64,000 bases of DNA, taken from positions 718,199 to 782,198 of the forward strand of contig JH720306.1 in the NCBI GenBank assembly GCA_000231825.2, given 5' to 3'. Within the stretch, counting starts at the first letter, position 1, and each line of letters opens with the position of its first letter. This document shows, piece by piece, positions 1 through 17,401 of the stretch. The notes under the pieces are model-generated. The model made no database searches. It worked only from the letters and a program-made list of their open reading frames with translations, and had not been told where the DNA came from. The position numbers and the translations under genes were made by a program. The stretch comes from Tetrahymena elliotti 4EA. Lineage: Eukaryota > Ciliophora > Oligohymenophorea > Hymenostomatida > Tetrahymenidae.

Positions 1-956
1 ACTTTGTTTAAATAGCAAAGCTAAGTAAAATAGATATTGGTGTATCTTTTATCGCTTCTGCTATTCATGATGTAGATCATCCAGGTTTCAACAACCCTTT
101 TTAAATGAATGCAAGAACTGATTTATCTATCTTATACAATGATAAAAGTCCTCTAGAAAATCATCACTTAAGTGTTACATTTAAATTAATAAGAGATAAT
201 CCTAGTATAAACATATTTCAAGGAATCGATAATAAAACTTACAAAAGTGTGAGAGAAACTTTAATCCAAATGATTTTAAAAACTGACATGAATTCACATT
301 TTACAAGTTGGGCATAATTAAAAGGAAGATTAGCTTCCAATGGTAATATTTTATTCTTGAATTTTTATTAACTAAAACATTCATATTATTTAAAAGAATT
401 TGATGCAAAGGCTGCTGATAAAGCTATCTGCATGAACACATTACTTCATGCAGCAGATGTTAGTAATCCATTCAAACCATTCCATATTTACTAAGAGTGG
501 ACGCATAGAGTATTAAATGAATTTTGGATTCAAGTACTTTATTTAAAAATTTTTTATTGTGCACCATCAATAAGATCTACTTTAAAAATATAGGGAGATG
601 TAGAAAGATCAAGACAACTTCCGATATCTTACTTATGTGATAGATATACAACAAATATAGCTAAGAGTCAAATTGGTTTTATAGATTTCATCGTATAGCC
701 TTATTTTGATACAATCTGCTAATTTTTACCAGAATTACAAAATTATATGCCCCTATTTGAACAAAATAAGCAAGAGTGGTAAACTTATGAAGAATATTAT
801 GACAGATAACTTGCCACATTATAATCTTAATAGAAGAAATTTGAAGATAGAACTAAAACTTAAGAAAAAAAAGATCTCACAGTTTCATAAATCGATAAAG
901 TTTCAACTCCTTCCTAAAATAACATCTCACAAAATAAAAGGCCATCTTAAAAATGA
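1..956 (+). CDS. 3',5'-cyclic nucleotide phosphodiesterase, class I, 3' portion
   Basis: This enzyme hydrolyses cAMP and/or cGMP to the 5' nucleotide. The window starts inside the gene, so the N-terminus is missing. Visible are the metal-binding motif AIHDVDHPGFNN near base 60, LYNDKSPLENHH near 145, HAADVSNPFKPFHIYQEW near 450, and GDVERSRQLPIS just after 594. All belong to the class I PDE catalytic domain. Exons are 1-342, 397-533 and 594-956, and the two introns (54 and 60 bp) are GT...AG. Their removal restores SNEFDAKAAD and FWIQGDVERS, as in other PDEs, and the phases agree. TAA and TAG must be glutamine. The stop is TGA after a Gln/Ser/Lys-rich tail. Any regulatory domain would lie upstream of the window. 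Substrate preference cannot be read from this part. Confidence 0.93.
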
Positions 957-2437
957 ATAATTTTATATTCAAAAATTAATCAAATCAAAATTATCACTTT
1001 CTTATTATATAAAATCTTTGTATATAATTTATTATTCTATTGCTATTTTTCATTAACTCTATCTTCTTTAATTACATTCATTTTTTAAGCAATACCAACT
1101 TAACAACTAACTAACTAGTTATGTAAATAAACAATCAAACTAAGTATATAATTAATTTAGTAATACCAATCCAATCACCTAATAAATTAACTTCATTGAT
1201 AAACAAGTAAACTATGCTTTTATAATTTATATAAAGTATTAAAATAATAGAATATTTAGAAAGTAAAAAGTTTTTTAATAACTTATTTCTATACTTAAAT
1301 TTTTTATTCATAAACACAAACTCATTTAGCTGTTAACTAATTTTAATTGTGTAGATGTTGAGTTAGCTTAATTATTAATTTTATATTTCACTGATTTCTT
1401 TCTCTAAATTTTAAAAATAAATAAAAGTATCACCTTGCTCATCAAAAATGTGTTAGAATAATCTAATATTGTTCAATTTTCTATGATAAACCAAATATCA
1501 TTTTACAATTAGCCAACTAACTAAGTAACCAATTAATTATTTATATATTTAAAATACTTTAATAAGAATATTCAAGATTTAACAATAATATTTTTTTGAT
1601 ATTGGTAGTTTTTATGTTTTTTATTCTTAAATTTTCAATAAAATTCATTTCTTTGGTAAATAAATAAAATTTTTTATTGTCAAGAAATTTAAAATAAACT
1701 AACTAATTTTCTAGACTTAAAAAAGAGTAACTAACTAGCTAACCAACCAATTTATTATCTAAATACACTCGTTAATATAAAAGTATATAATAATTTAATA
1801 ATATATTTTATTATATTTGTAGATGTTTATTTACAATTAATTTTTTAATTATGTCATTTTATAAAACCAATGACTCAGTTTTTATTTCAGTTTGTATTCT
1901 CTAATGTAAACTATTTAATCTATTTATTTTTAAATTTCATTTTTTTAATTTATTTTTATTATTTATTCATAATATAAAATACCAAATTTCTCAAGTGGCT
2001 TATTTCCAAATCCTTAGTTTCTAATAAATTCTCATAATACATATTTAAGCTGCTATTAAAATTAGCTGTATTGCCATTTATGGGTTCATCATGAACTTAA
2101 AGTCCATTAACTTACTATCCTGCTTATAGCTTAAAAAAATACAAAATTAAATCAAGCTGGATAAATAAAATATACTTATTTAATTAGATTTTCAAGCAAT
2201 TAAATTTTTTTTATTTTAGCATCTTCTTCTTATCTAAACATCATTCTTTCTTTTTCAAACTATTGATCCTTATATTTAATCTATAAAAAAATAAATATTA
2301 ATTTTTCAATTCAAATTCAATTGATTTAAAGCATTTCATTTCAAGGTTTCTCTCTAACCATCAAAAGAATTTTTAATATCAAGAAAATTAAAAATACCAA
2401 TTAAACTAAAGTTTTGATTTCGAGTTTAATTTCTTTT
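957..2437. other. Intergenic region between convergent genes
   Basis: About 1.5 kb of very AT-rich DNA between the 3' ends of the phosphodiesterase and the coiled-coil gene. It holds scattered CTAA/TAACTAAC-type short runs near 1100, 1510 and 1690-1750. I see no coding pattern on either strand; the short reading frames lack coding composition. Confidence 0.6.
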
Positions 2438-5400
2438 TCAATTTAGAAAATTTCTCACAAATTCTTCAAAATAAAAAAATATTATTATTAATAAAGTGAT
2501 TACTTAACACTTCAAGGATTCTATAATTAGATGCTATTTATTATCACTGCTGCTGCTTATCGAGGTTGAAAGTCTCTTTGTTTAAGAAATTTGCTCTCTC
2601 ATAGTAACTACCTCTTGTTACAATTGTTGATTTTACTCCTTAAGCAATTAGTTTTCTTTGAGCTTTTGGTTTCTTTGTTCTTCAAAAAGCTATTAATTAA
2701 GTGTAGCAGTTTTAATATCATTTTATAGAGAGTCAATAAGACCTCGAAGATCCCTTAATAATTAATTTAAAATAAATAAAAAAAAATAAATTTAGGAAAA
2801 AAATTACTCTATTTCATTCTACTTGGTTTACTATTTCTCTTAATTTGATCTAGAATTTTTCAGTTCATTTTATGTGATGGTGAGTAGTTGTTACATTTTT
2901 AAATATTTTTCTTCTTATTCATTGCTTTTTTACTTCAACTGCTCACTATCCTTCCATGATTAAGAGAACTTTTAATTCAAATCATCATATTTTTTTACTT
3001 GCTCTGACAACTATTATGAATAACTTTATATTGTTTGTTTTTACTTTACTATTTCTTCTTATTGTTATTCACAAGTTGTAACTAATTTTGTTACATCATT
3101 TTACATTCTTTCCATATCTTTTTACTGTCTTTCTATTATTTTCTTATATTCATTTATTTCTTGTACTAAAGAGTTAATTTTATTATCAAATTATGCTATT
3201 TTGTTAAGCAATTCTTGGTTTTAATCTTAAAAATTCTTGATATGAGCTAACTGTTTCTTACTAAATTCTTCAAGATCGTCTATTGTTTCAAGTAAATCTT
3301 GGCATTCTTTTTCCTATAATTTATTAAAATTTTATTTAAAGTGTGTTATTACTTAATATCATATAAATATATTACCTTAGCCTCTTTGTAGTTTTATAGA
3401 TCAATAACTTCTTATCTCAACTCATCAATTCTTTAGTATAAATTCTATTTATCTGTTTCCATAATAATCTCAAATTAATTCTTCGTATTTATAATATTCT
3501 CTAAATTTTATTCCATATCCTACTTGAAAAGCTCTTTTTCACTTGTTAGAGCTTCATTTTCAATTTTCTAATAAAATAAAAATAAAATCAATATTTTGTA
3601 ATTTATCAATAAACCTTGGTAATTTATTTGTTTTTTGGTAAAGTTAATTTGGGAGATTTAAAAATAAATTCCTCTTGCCTAACCTTTTCTAAAAATAGAA
3701 ATTTTATTCTAATTAAATAAATTTTAACCAAATTAATCTCATATTTCTAGATATTTCAAAGATGAAAAAACCAATTGATTAAGATGGGAATATAAATTTA
3801 TTCATTGATTATTTATTATTTATTCAAAAAATTGGGATAAGTATTTGAATGCTATCATAAGGTTTTTAGGGGAAGGAAGTAAATAAGGCAATCTAATGAG
3901 CATGAAGAGATTATACATTTAGGATTAATGCTTATTTTTTTAAAAAGTAAGGAAGGAGAAATCTCAAAATTATTTTGGTTTTCTTGCAATTCTCCTCCAG
4001 AAAAATTTCCAAATTAATTATTGAATTTTTTATAATTATCAAAAAATTAATTAAAATATAATTTTATAATAAGTTTTTTGTAGCTTTAGATTGATTGATT
4101 ACCAGTGATTCATTTTCTTTTTCTATTTTAAGAATGAGGCCTTTTAATGAGTCTACTTACATATTTAAATAATAAGCTTTTTCTTCTAACTGTTTAATAA
4201 TATCTACACTGCTTTCATACTTTTAATTTAAAACAGAGTTCTCTGCTTCTAATTCTATAAGCCTATTAGATTAAACTGTAGAGTTATTGGGATCTTAATC
4301 TTTATTTAAATAATTAAATTAGTTAATTATTATCATTTATTTTTTAAGTTACTTAATATTAGAACTCTTTGTTTGAGGTCATGAATTTAATTTTAAATTG
4401 ATTCAATAAGCTAACAAATTGAACTTTCTTGCTTTAAATTCTTCATAAACATTTGTAGATCATTTAGTATTTTATTTGATGATTCTCTTATCATCATTTA
4501 AATTTGTGTTATTTCCTTACTTTTAGCTTTAACTTCTTCAAGGAGCTCCTCATTCCTCATTTAAATTACTTCCTGAATAAAAGAACAATAATAAATGTAA
4601 TGAATTATTTAAAACTAAAATTGAATACTTTATTTTCATAGATTGAATTATTAATAGCATTTTTGAGAGTATTTGTGAGATTTAATGATTATTTTTGGAT
4701 AATGTTGAACATAGAAGCATACTATCTAGGGTTATTAGAATTTTTTACTTAAATTTCTAAAAGTTATTGCATGTTTTCATTTAATGCTGAAAACTAATTA
4801 ATTAAAGGAATAGATATATGCTCGGCCTTTTACATTTCTACACACATTTCATTTAAAGACTATATGCTGGATTAAATTAAGGCAAAACTTTCTAACCTTT
4901 AATTATTTACATCTTTAATGTCTCTTACTTTGCCTTCAATTTAATCTAAAATAGAACTGAGATCTTCTCTTGATGAACTGATAGATATTCTAGGTTCTAT
5001 GTCTAAAAATTTAGCTAGTCTCTTAATTTATTCACTAACAATATTCATTTCTGTGTTGCCAGCCTTATTTTAAAAATGAATAAAAAGCTGAGTGAATTGT
5101 AACCTAAAAATGCTAATATTTATCTCAAGAATTGAGTATTTTGAAAATTAAATGAATTATCTTAGTAATATTTTAAGTTATTAGAAATTCAATATTTAGT
5201 CTTAAATTAAAAGATGAATACTTTGTTTACTTCGCTCCCATTCGTACTATTCAATGTAGATCTTAAATATTTCGGTTCTTTAGAGTTCAGCTGAATCTCC
5301 ATGTAGTCAATTTTCTTGTTAAGTAAAATTATCTAATCATATAGATCCTTTGTCACAAATTAAATTTGTAATAATTATGATTCAAAGTCAATTTATTGCT

Positions 5401-5685
5401 GATTTTAATGAACTTATGCTGCTAATGAGCCATTTGTCTTGGTATTTTTAATATCTAATTACTTACATATTTAATTAATTATTTTCAAATATTTAGATTC
5501 TTTTTCTAAGTTCTCTATTATATAATTTTAATATTCTATTGAAATAGCTTCAACTTCATCACGACCCTTTTAATCATTCAAAATATTTTTTTTTAGAAGT
5601 CAAGAAACAAATTACACTAATAGGCTAAAACTTTTTATGAGTGCTTTTTGAAATGAGTATACTATTCTCTACTAGCTTTATCCAT
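2438..5685 (-). CDS. Coiled-coil protein, multi-exon, function unknown
   Basis: No family was recognised. On the minus strand the start ATG at 5685 opens MDKASREQYTHFKKHSQK, followed by an intron. The later exons are rich in Glu, Lys, Gln, Asn and Leu with heptad-like spacing, for example EDLSSILDQIEGKVRDIK and QKLKENQLLKEQNQQLQQ near the end. No signal peptide or membrane segment is evident. A cytoskeletal or scaffold role is a guess from the coiled coil alone. There are at least six AT-rich introns whose boundaries I did not fully resolve. The last exon runs through a Ser-rich stretch to TGA at 2438. An alternative frame ends at 2544 but reads less like coding sequence. Confidence 0.6.
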
Positions 5686-6974
5686 ATACGCTAATCGTTT
5701 TTGCTACTAAACTATTATGTCATTAATTAGATTTATCTATAAATATTTAGATTAAACTTGTAGATTAATCAATCAATTCTTTAATAAATAAAAAATATTT
5801 ACTTTAAATTAAGATAAAAATTCAAAAATGAAATTTTGATAGATAAAAAATCAAATTAATATATATTAATCAATGATTTCATGATTTAATCAATTTCTAA
5901 CTGCTTGTTTTTTTTACAATAGCTGAATGTATTTATACTTTGTTGTAAACATAAATTATTCAATCTAAGCCTCTCAAAAAAATGTATGGTAATAAATTCA
6001 GTCATGCTATATTATTTAATCACATATTCATTTTTTTTCTTTTCTCATCAAATCAATAAAATATTTTTAATATTACTCAAATTTATTTTAGAAGATATAT
6101 CATCCAGATAAAAATACCTAATTGTTCTTTAATATCAGCGCTTTTTTGTGCTTTTTTTGGAGAGAATGTTTTTTAATTTTATTTCACAAATTTTTTATTA
6201 TTTATCAAACTTGTTTTTGCATTCTAAAAGAATAAAGGTAATTCTTTAACAACATTTTATTTTAAATATCATGTATTCTGGGCTTGCAAAAAAATTTACT
6301 TAATTAGAAGATAATAAAATTATTTAAAAGAAAGAAGTAGAAGAAACTTTAGATCATTGATTTTAATTCTAAAATCTATTTTGTTGTTAGAAATGAGTTG
6401 AGAAAAAGATTACCTGGATTTGATGATAATAAAATTAAATATCTAATTAAAGAAGAAAACTTTTTCGATAATTTTTAATTTAAAAAAAGAAGAATTTTTT
6501 TTTCTAGATTATTTCTAATAATTTTTAAATAAAAAATATTTATTGCTGTGGGATAATTATTCTTAAAAAGTTTATCAGTTTTAAAAATAAAATCGAGCTT
6601 AGAAATAACCATTCAAATCTCTCCTGTTCTGCAGCTCCATCAAGAGAGTTATTGAAGGAATTTTTTTTATTTTTTAGTTTGAAAAGATAAACCTTCTTTC
6701 AACGAATTTTTTTGTTTTTATTTATGATTAATCTAAGAAAAAAAACCCTACTCCCTTTTTATTTTTTTAATTAATACAACAATCTTCAAATAAATTGAAC
6801 TCAGGTTCTATTTTTGTATATTTCATTTAATGTTTTTTTCCTCTTGAAACAGCAGCTTGAATTTAAAAATTATAGGCATCTAAGAATAATAAAAAAACTT
6901 TATCGTTTTTTATTAAAAATATTCAAGAATATTAGGACAAAAAAAAATTAGTAAGAAAAAGGAAAAGTAAAAAA
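5686..6974. other. Intergenic region between divergent genes, with an ORF-like scrap
   Basis: AT-rich DNA that should hold the promoters of the two divergent neighbours. Between about 6290 and 6560 one plus-strand frame reads like protein (IIDFNSKIYFVVRNEL, then KRLPGFDDNKIKYLIKEE). It has no clear start, splice sites or partner exons, so I read it as a remnant or chance. The rest shows only poly-A/T and simple repeats. Confidence 0.4.
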
Positions 6975-7638
6975 ATGAGAAGACCTTAGATAATAATATT
7001 AATAATTTTTTTACTTATGCTGACAGGCTATGCTAAAAATCTCAAGAAATATTCTGCTAACTATTCCTATAGTAATTTCAATAATTAGAAAGTTCCAAGT
7101 AAACAAACTGATTGGAATCCATCTTATGATAAGTCTTCTTTTGCAGGTTCTGATCTTTCAAATATTTCATTCCCTTCAGATGCATTATTTAAATTTTCTT
7201 GGTTTTATGGTAGTAATCTTTCTAAATCAAGTTTTCATGGAGCTAACTTCTATGGGTCTACTTTTAGAAACTCTATTCTGATCTTGAATTATCAAAATTC
7301 TAAAATACTACTATCATTGGAGGTAACTTTGGGTAAACTAACATTAATATGATGTAGATTGAGGGTGCTTATATTTAAGGATCTAGGTTTAAAGGAGCTT
7401 AAATGCCAAGTTCCTATTATAGTGGTTGCATAATTAGTGATTCAGATTTTAGCCAAACTAATATTGAAAATGTTGATTTTAGCTATACTGTATTTAACAA
7501 TGTTACTTTTATAAGATTTTAAATGTGGGGAGGAAGTTTCTACAAGGCTGTTTTGCACAATTCAAAATTGATAAAGACTATGAACTTTTAGGAGCCAATT
7601 TTGAGAGTGCTGACCTGTCTACAGTCACTTATGTTTGA
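6975..7638 (+). pseudogene. Secreted pentapeptide-repeat protein with two frame breaks
   Basis: ATG 6975 opens MRRPQ and a hydrophobic stretch IIILIIFLLMLTGYA, a likely signal peptide. It is followed by repeats of the A(N/D)LXX/F type such as SSFAGSDLSNISF and KSSFHGANFYGSTFRNS. These pentapeptide repeats fold as a right-handed beta-helix. The frame breaks near 7277 and the repeats continue in the next frame (GGNFGQTNINMMQIEGAYI, SDSDFSQTNIENVDF). A second break lies near 7548, after which GANFESADLSTVTYV ends at TGA 7636-7638. Each break is cured by one extra base in a short T run. This could be a recent pseudogene, homopolymer base-calling error, or frameshifting. No intron explains it. The function of the intact form is unknown. 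Confidence 0.6.
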
Positions 7639-8863
7639 TAGATACTATTTTATTGTCAAGAATTTATTAGTTCTTTACTCATTTTTTAATTTATATCAAA
7701 TAGGTAACATCATTTTGTTTTTAGTTTTATTAATTTAAAATAATTGATAGAAAGTTAATTCAAATTAAAGTTTTTAAGTAAGTAACAAGAAATAAATTTT
7801 TAAAAAATAAAAAAGTTTTAGTTACTGTCAGAGAAAAAAAACATATTCTCTTCTTCTACTCTTTAATAAGGAATATAAAAATTTTATGATTTAGAATATT
7901 CAAATAGTTCTATTAATTTTAAATTATGCTTTCATGCCTCTCTTGTTTTTTCTCTTTTCTTAAAATTTTACCTTTTATTATGAGTTTTCATTTATTTTAA
8001 ACTGAAAAATGGCTATGAAGAATACTAAAAAATGTTCATATATTTTATGAATTTTTATGATATTTTTTTAATTTTATCCTTAAATAAAAAATAATATCTA
8101 TAATTAAGTATCAATGAATAATTATCATTTAATTGATTAAATAAGTTTCAAATTTCTCCTTATTTAGTCTGTTATTTTTAATCTTATTAGTAGATATTTA
8201 AATTCTTTCTCTTTTATTAATTTAATTAAAATCTTTTGTTAATTAGTAGATAATTTAATCTAATTTTATTGGTTTTTAGGGTCTTTTAGTAAATTAGTAA
8301 TATACAACAATATTTTCAATTTTTCAACTCTCTTCATATTTAACTTAAATAATTTTTTTGATAGATCTGGAAAAATTTTTAACTCTATTAATTACTCTTC
8401 TAGCTTTTTGTTAACCATTTTTTAATATTTAAATAATTATCTCAATTTTTTTCTTTCTTTCTTCTTTTCTTTAAAAGCTGAGTATTATTTGGATTAGCTA
8501 GCTTGTCATACTATTAAAATTATTATTGCTCTAGTTAAATAAAATAAATTTTCGAGGTTTTATTTTAATTTAGTTATTTGTTTTTATTTTTGTTTTTTAA
8601 GTGTTAGTCATATAATAGCTATTCAAATAAGGATAATAATTATTACTATCTTCTTTCCATTTAATAACATATGAATCTTTTTGATCCATCTTTATGCAGA
8701 TTACTTTTATTTCTTAGAGTGAAAATAATAAAATGATTAATATAACTTTTTAAACCTTTTGCTTTTTTCTTTTCGTTTATCTTCTGTTTTGATTATTAGA
8801 TTAAAAAGAAAATGAGGATGTTATACTTAATTCAAAATAATCTAATAATATGATACTCATATC
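7639..8863. other. Intergenic, nothing recognised
   Basis: AT-rich with many T runs on the plus strand. No coding pattern, RNA or structured repeat was seen. Confidence 0.55.
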
Positions 8864-9835
8864 ATGATAGAAATTGATCTAAAAGTAAAAGAAACCCCAG
8901 TCATAGAATATTTATTAAATAATTATTCTAAAAAATGAACAATAACAAAATAAATTTCAGAAAAATTAAAAGGTTGAGATGTTGCAGACATGATAATTGG
9001 AAATAATTATGATATTTCTTTAAGGCATAAAATTTTAGAAATATGGTATCCCTAATCTATGAATTCTAAAAATATATAGCAGTAATAGAGATAACTGGAT
9101 TAAATAGTAGGTTTCATTTTATATTTATAAACTTTATAGGATCTCCAGATGATTTGGAGAAGGAATTATACAACTATAATTTGAAGAAGATAAAAGTATC
9201 TGATAAGAAGTAAGTGACGTAAAAGCAGCCATTTTAGATGAATTAGACTAACTAACAAAATTAGTTAAAGATCCATAGCTAATATAAAAAAATTCTTCTT
9301 TCAAAACTACCATAAAAAATAAAATTTCTTCAGAACAAACCCATGTCGCACATTCTGATATTGTTAAAGAAAATTCTATATTTCTCTCAGATGGTGTAAA
9401 TTTATGGATGATCTTAAGAAAGAAATGACAATCAAAACTAAGATTATTGATTTTATTTTTAGCAACTCTTAGTAGACAAAAGATACTTATTATGATAATT
9501 CTTCAATTGGTAATTATCAGTCTTAAATTATACTGGAAAGATCTTATCAATATCAAGAATTCTTATAAAAATAAATACTAGACACTGTTAATGCTAAAAA
9601 AAGAGAAAGCATAAATAAAATTTGATGATAAAAAATAAGATAAAACTATCTTAAATAAGTTCTAAATAATTGAGAATAACACTTATAAAGTTATATTTTT
9701 AAAGCTTAATGAGTTTATTAAAAATGAAAGAATAGTTAGTTTTTGTTTTTATAATCATTATTAAAGTTTGATTTATAAAACATTTTAGATTGTCAAGAAT
9801 ATCTTTTTATTTATTTGTAAAAGAATAACCATTTT
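8864..9835 (+). pseudogene. Decayed protein-coding gene, family unknown
   Basis: A coding-like stretch broken by stops and frame changes. From ATG 8864 the frame reads MIEIDLKVKETPVIEYLLNN, meets TGA at 8936, continues ITKQISEKLKG to a TGA at 8975, then DVADMIIGNNYDISL. A likely intron follows near 9100. Later pieces in other frames also read like protein, for example KNSSFKTTIKNKISSEQTHV near 9280-9350 and KKEMTIKTKIIDFIFSNS near 9420. No single splice model joins them. I read it as a pseudogene; no homologue was recognised. Confidence 0.4.
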
Positions 9836-11339
9836 CACCCAATACAAATTTAAATAATTAATAAAATTCTGATTAATTTCTATCAATAAAAATTTTTTAA
9901 TTTATTTTAATCTAACTATTTCTAAAAAGAATTAATTATAATTTAAAAAAGAGATATTTTATTTCAATTAATTTTTTTCAACTAATCTAATTATCATCAA
10001 AAAAATGTTTTTATAATTTATCTATTGATTTTGTGAATATATCTAGCGAAATTGTTTGGGATGTTTTTTTCTTATACTGCTTTCTGGAAATTACTTTTAT
10101 AATTTTTAAAAATTGGTTTGGTTGGTTATTCTTTTAAATAATTAAAGAGTTTGATAAGTAAAGTAAGATGAATTTATAATTTTATAAAAAAGTAAAGAAT
10201 AATATCAAATTTTATTTAGATTAATTATTTAAATGCAAAAATTTATTATAAAAAATTATAAGGGAATAAAAAAGATGGGTTATAAAATTTAATTTAAAAG
10301 AATTATTTTTCCAAAATTTTTATTTAATACAAATTCTATTATTCTTTTACACATATATTTTCAATATTAATTTGACCACTAAAAAAATAGTGAAAGAATA
10401 TAAAAATCTTTCCTATTGTCTATTTTTTAGAATTAGATGATCAGAAAAACCTAACCAGAATATATTTATTTGTTCAAAATTATAATAAATATTTCTAATT
10501 AACAAACACTAAATTATCCTATTCAACATTAAAAATAATTTATTTTCTATATTTTAATTATCAACAAACAAAAATTTTATTTTATTTATTAAATAAATAT
10601 CAAATTATATTATTTTAATAATAATTAAATTATTAGATTTATTTTTATTTTAATAAGAAATCATTTTACTTTATTTTTGAAATAATTAATTTTTTAAAAT
10701 ACTAAATTTCTTATTGACATTAAATAGTAAATTGAAATAATTAATATTTTAAAATAGTTAATTTCTTGTTGATTCTAAGTAATAAATAGATTTAAATTGA
10801 ATAAAATAATAAATAATTTATTTTATGAATTATTGAATGTATTGATTTTGAATTGTTTTTGAACTTACAACATTAAAAAAATATTAAAGAAAGAAATGAT
10901 AATCAGAGTCAAAACAAAATTAAACTAAAAGTTTTGTATTTGATGATTAAAATAAAGACAAGCGTGATTTGATTAAAATAGATTGATTTGGATTTTATCA
11001 TTTCTCATTATTATAGTTACTATTAACAGCTTTAAAAAGTAATTAGAATTTATCAAATTTTGTATTTTTGTTATATTAATTCATATATGGAAAGAAGGAA
11101 TTAATTTTAAAAGTATCAGATTTAAAAGGGAAATTAGTGGAGAGCTTACAAGGCTTTAGAAGCTTTCTTTATTTTTGATAAATATTATAAATCAGGATTT
11201 ATCAACTCAATATAAGTTAGCAGCCAAGTAATTATATTTACCATTTGATAGTTTGATAGTGATATTAAATTTGATTAATATTCGGATCCATAATAAATAA
11301 TAAATTAAAAAAAAGAGTTAAATTAATTAATATATTCAA
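9836..11339. other. Intergenic, upstream of the ABC transporter
   Basis: Extremely AT-rich 1.5 kb with A and T runs and no coding pattern. The promoter of the ABC gene should lie at its right end, but no specific element can be named. Confidence 0.55.
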
Positions 11340-16735
<5,396 letters not shown>

Positions 16736-17401
16736 TTATTTATATTTTAACAATCTTATTAAAATCATCTATAATAAAAAATAATTTTAATTTGTATAAA
16801 TCAATTCATTATTTATATTTTGTTTTAATATTTTCTTATCATTTAAAGTTCAATCAAATCTTCAGTATTTTATCAAAAATTAATCATTTTTTTAAGTTTA
16901 ATCAAAATATCTTTTTAATTCTAAAAATAAAAATATAATTAATATTAAAAATTTAACAAAGGAAATGCAACTTAAAGGTAGGAAAAACCGAGGAACCCTT
17001 AATTAACTTATGGAATAATATATTCCCTAAATATAGCAGAATGAAAAAATAATTTTAAATTATTATTTTCTCTTTTTCACACATCGTTTATTTAAAAAGA
17101 AGATGAGAATATAAATTTTACTTTCAAATTAATATTTAAGAAATCTTTTTTATTCAAGATAATATTTGATATACTAAAAAGACAGATAATATTTTTTACT
17201 ACCAATTTAGAAATTTAATTACTTTTTTTTTAAAAATTGAAAGTTTTTACGCTATTTAAAGAAAGACTCTTACTTTTAAATTCTTTTATTTATCTTATTA
17301 CATTTTATGTACTGAAAAAGGTTTTTTTCAATCTTTTACATAAATAAATAGAATATGATTTTAGTAAGTAAGATTTTAGTCAAAAAGGTTTCTTGTTTAG
17401 T
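16736..17401. other. Intergenic between convergent genes
   Basis: AT-rich 0.67 kb between the stop codons of the ABC transporter and the coiled-coil gene. No feature recognised. Confidence 0.55.

Noticed and set aside
1135..1317. Minus-strand 60-codon frame
   Set aside because: AT-rich Ile/Leu/Tyr/Lys composition typical of noncoding DNA here; no start context or homologue.
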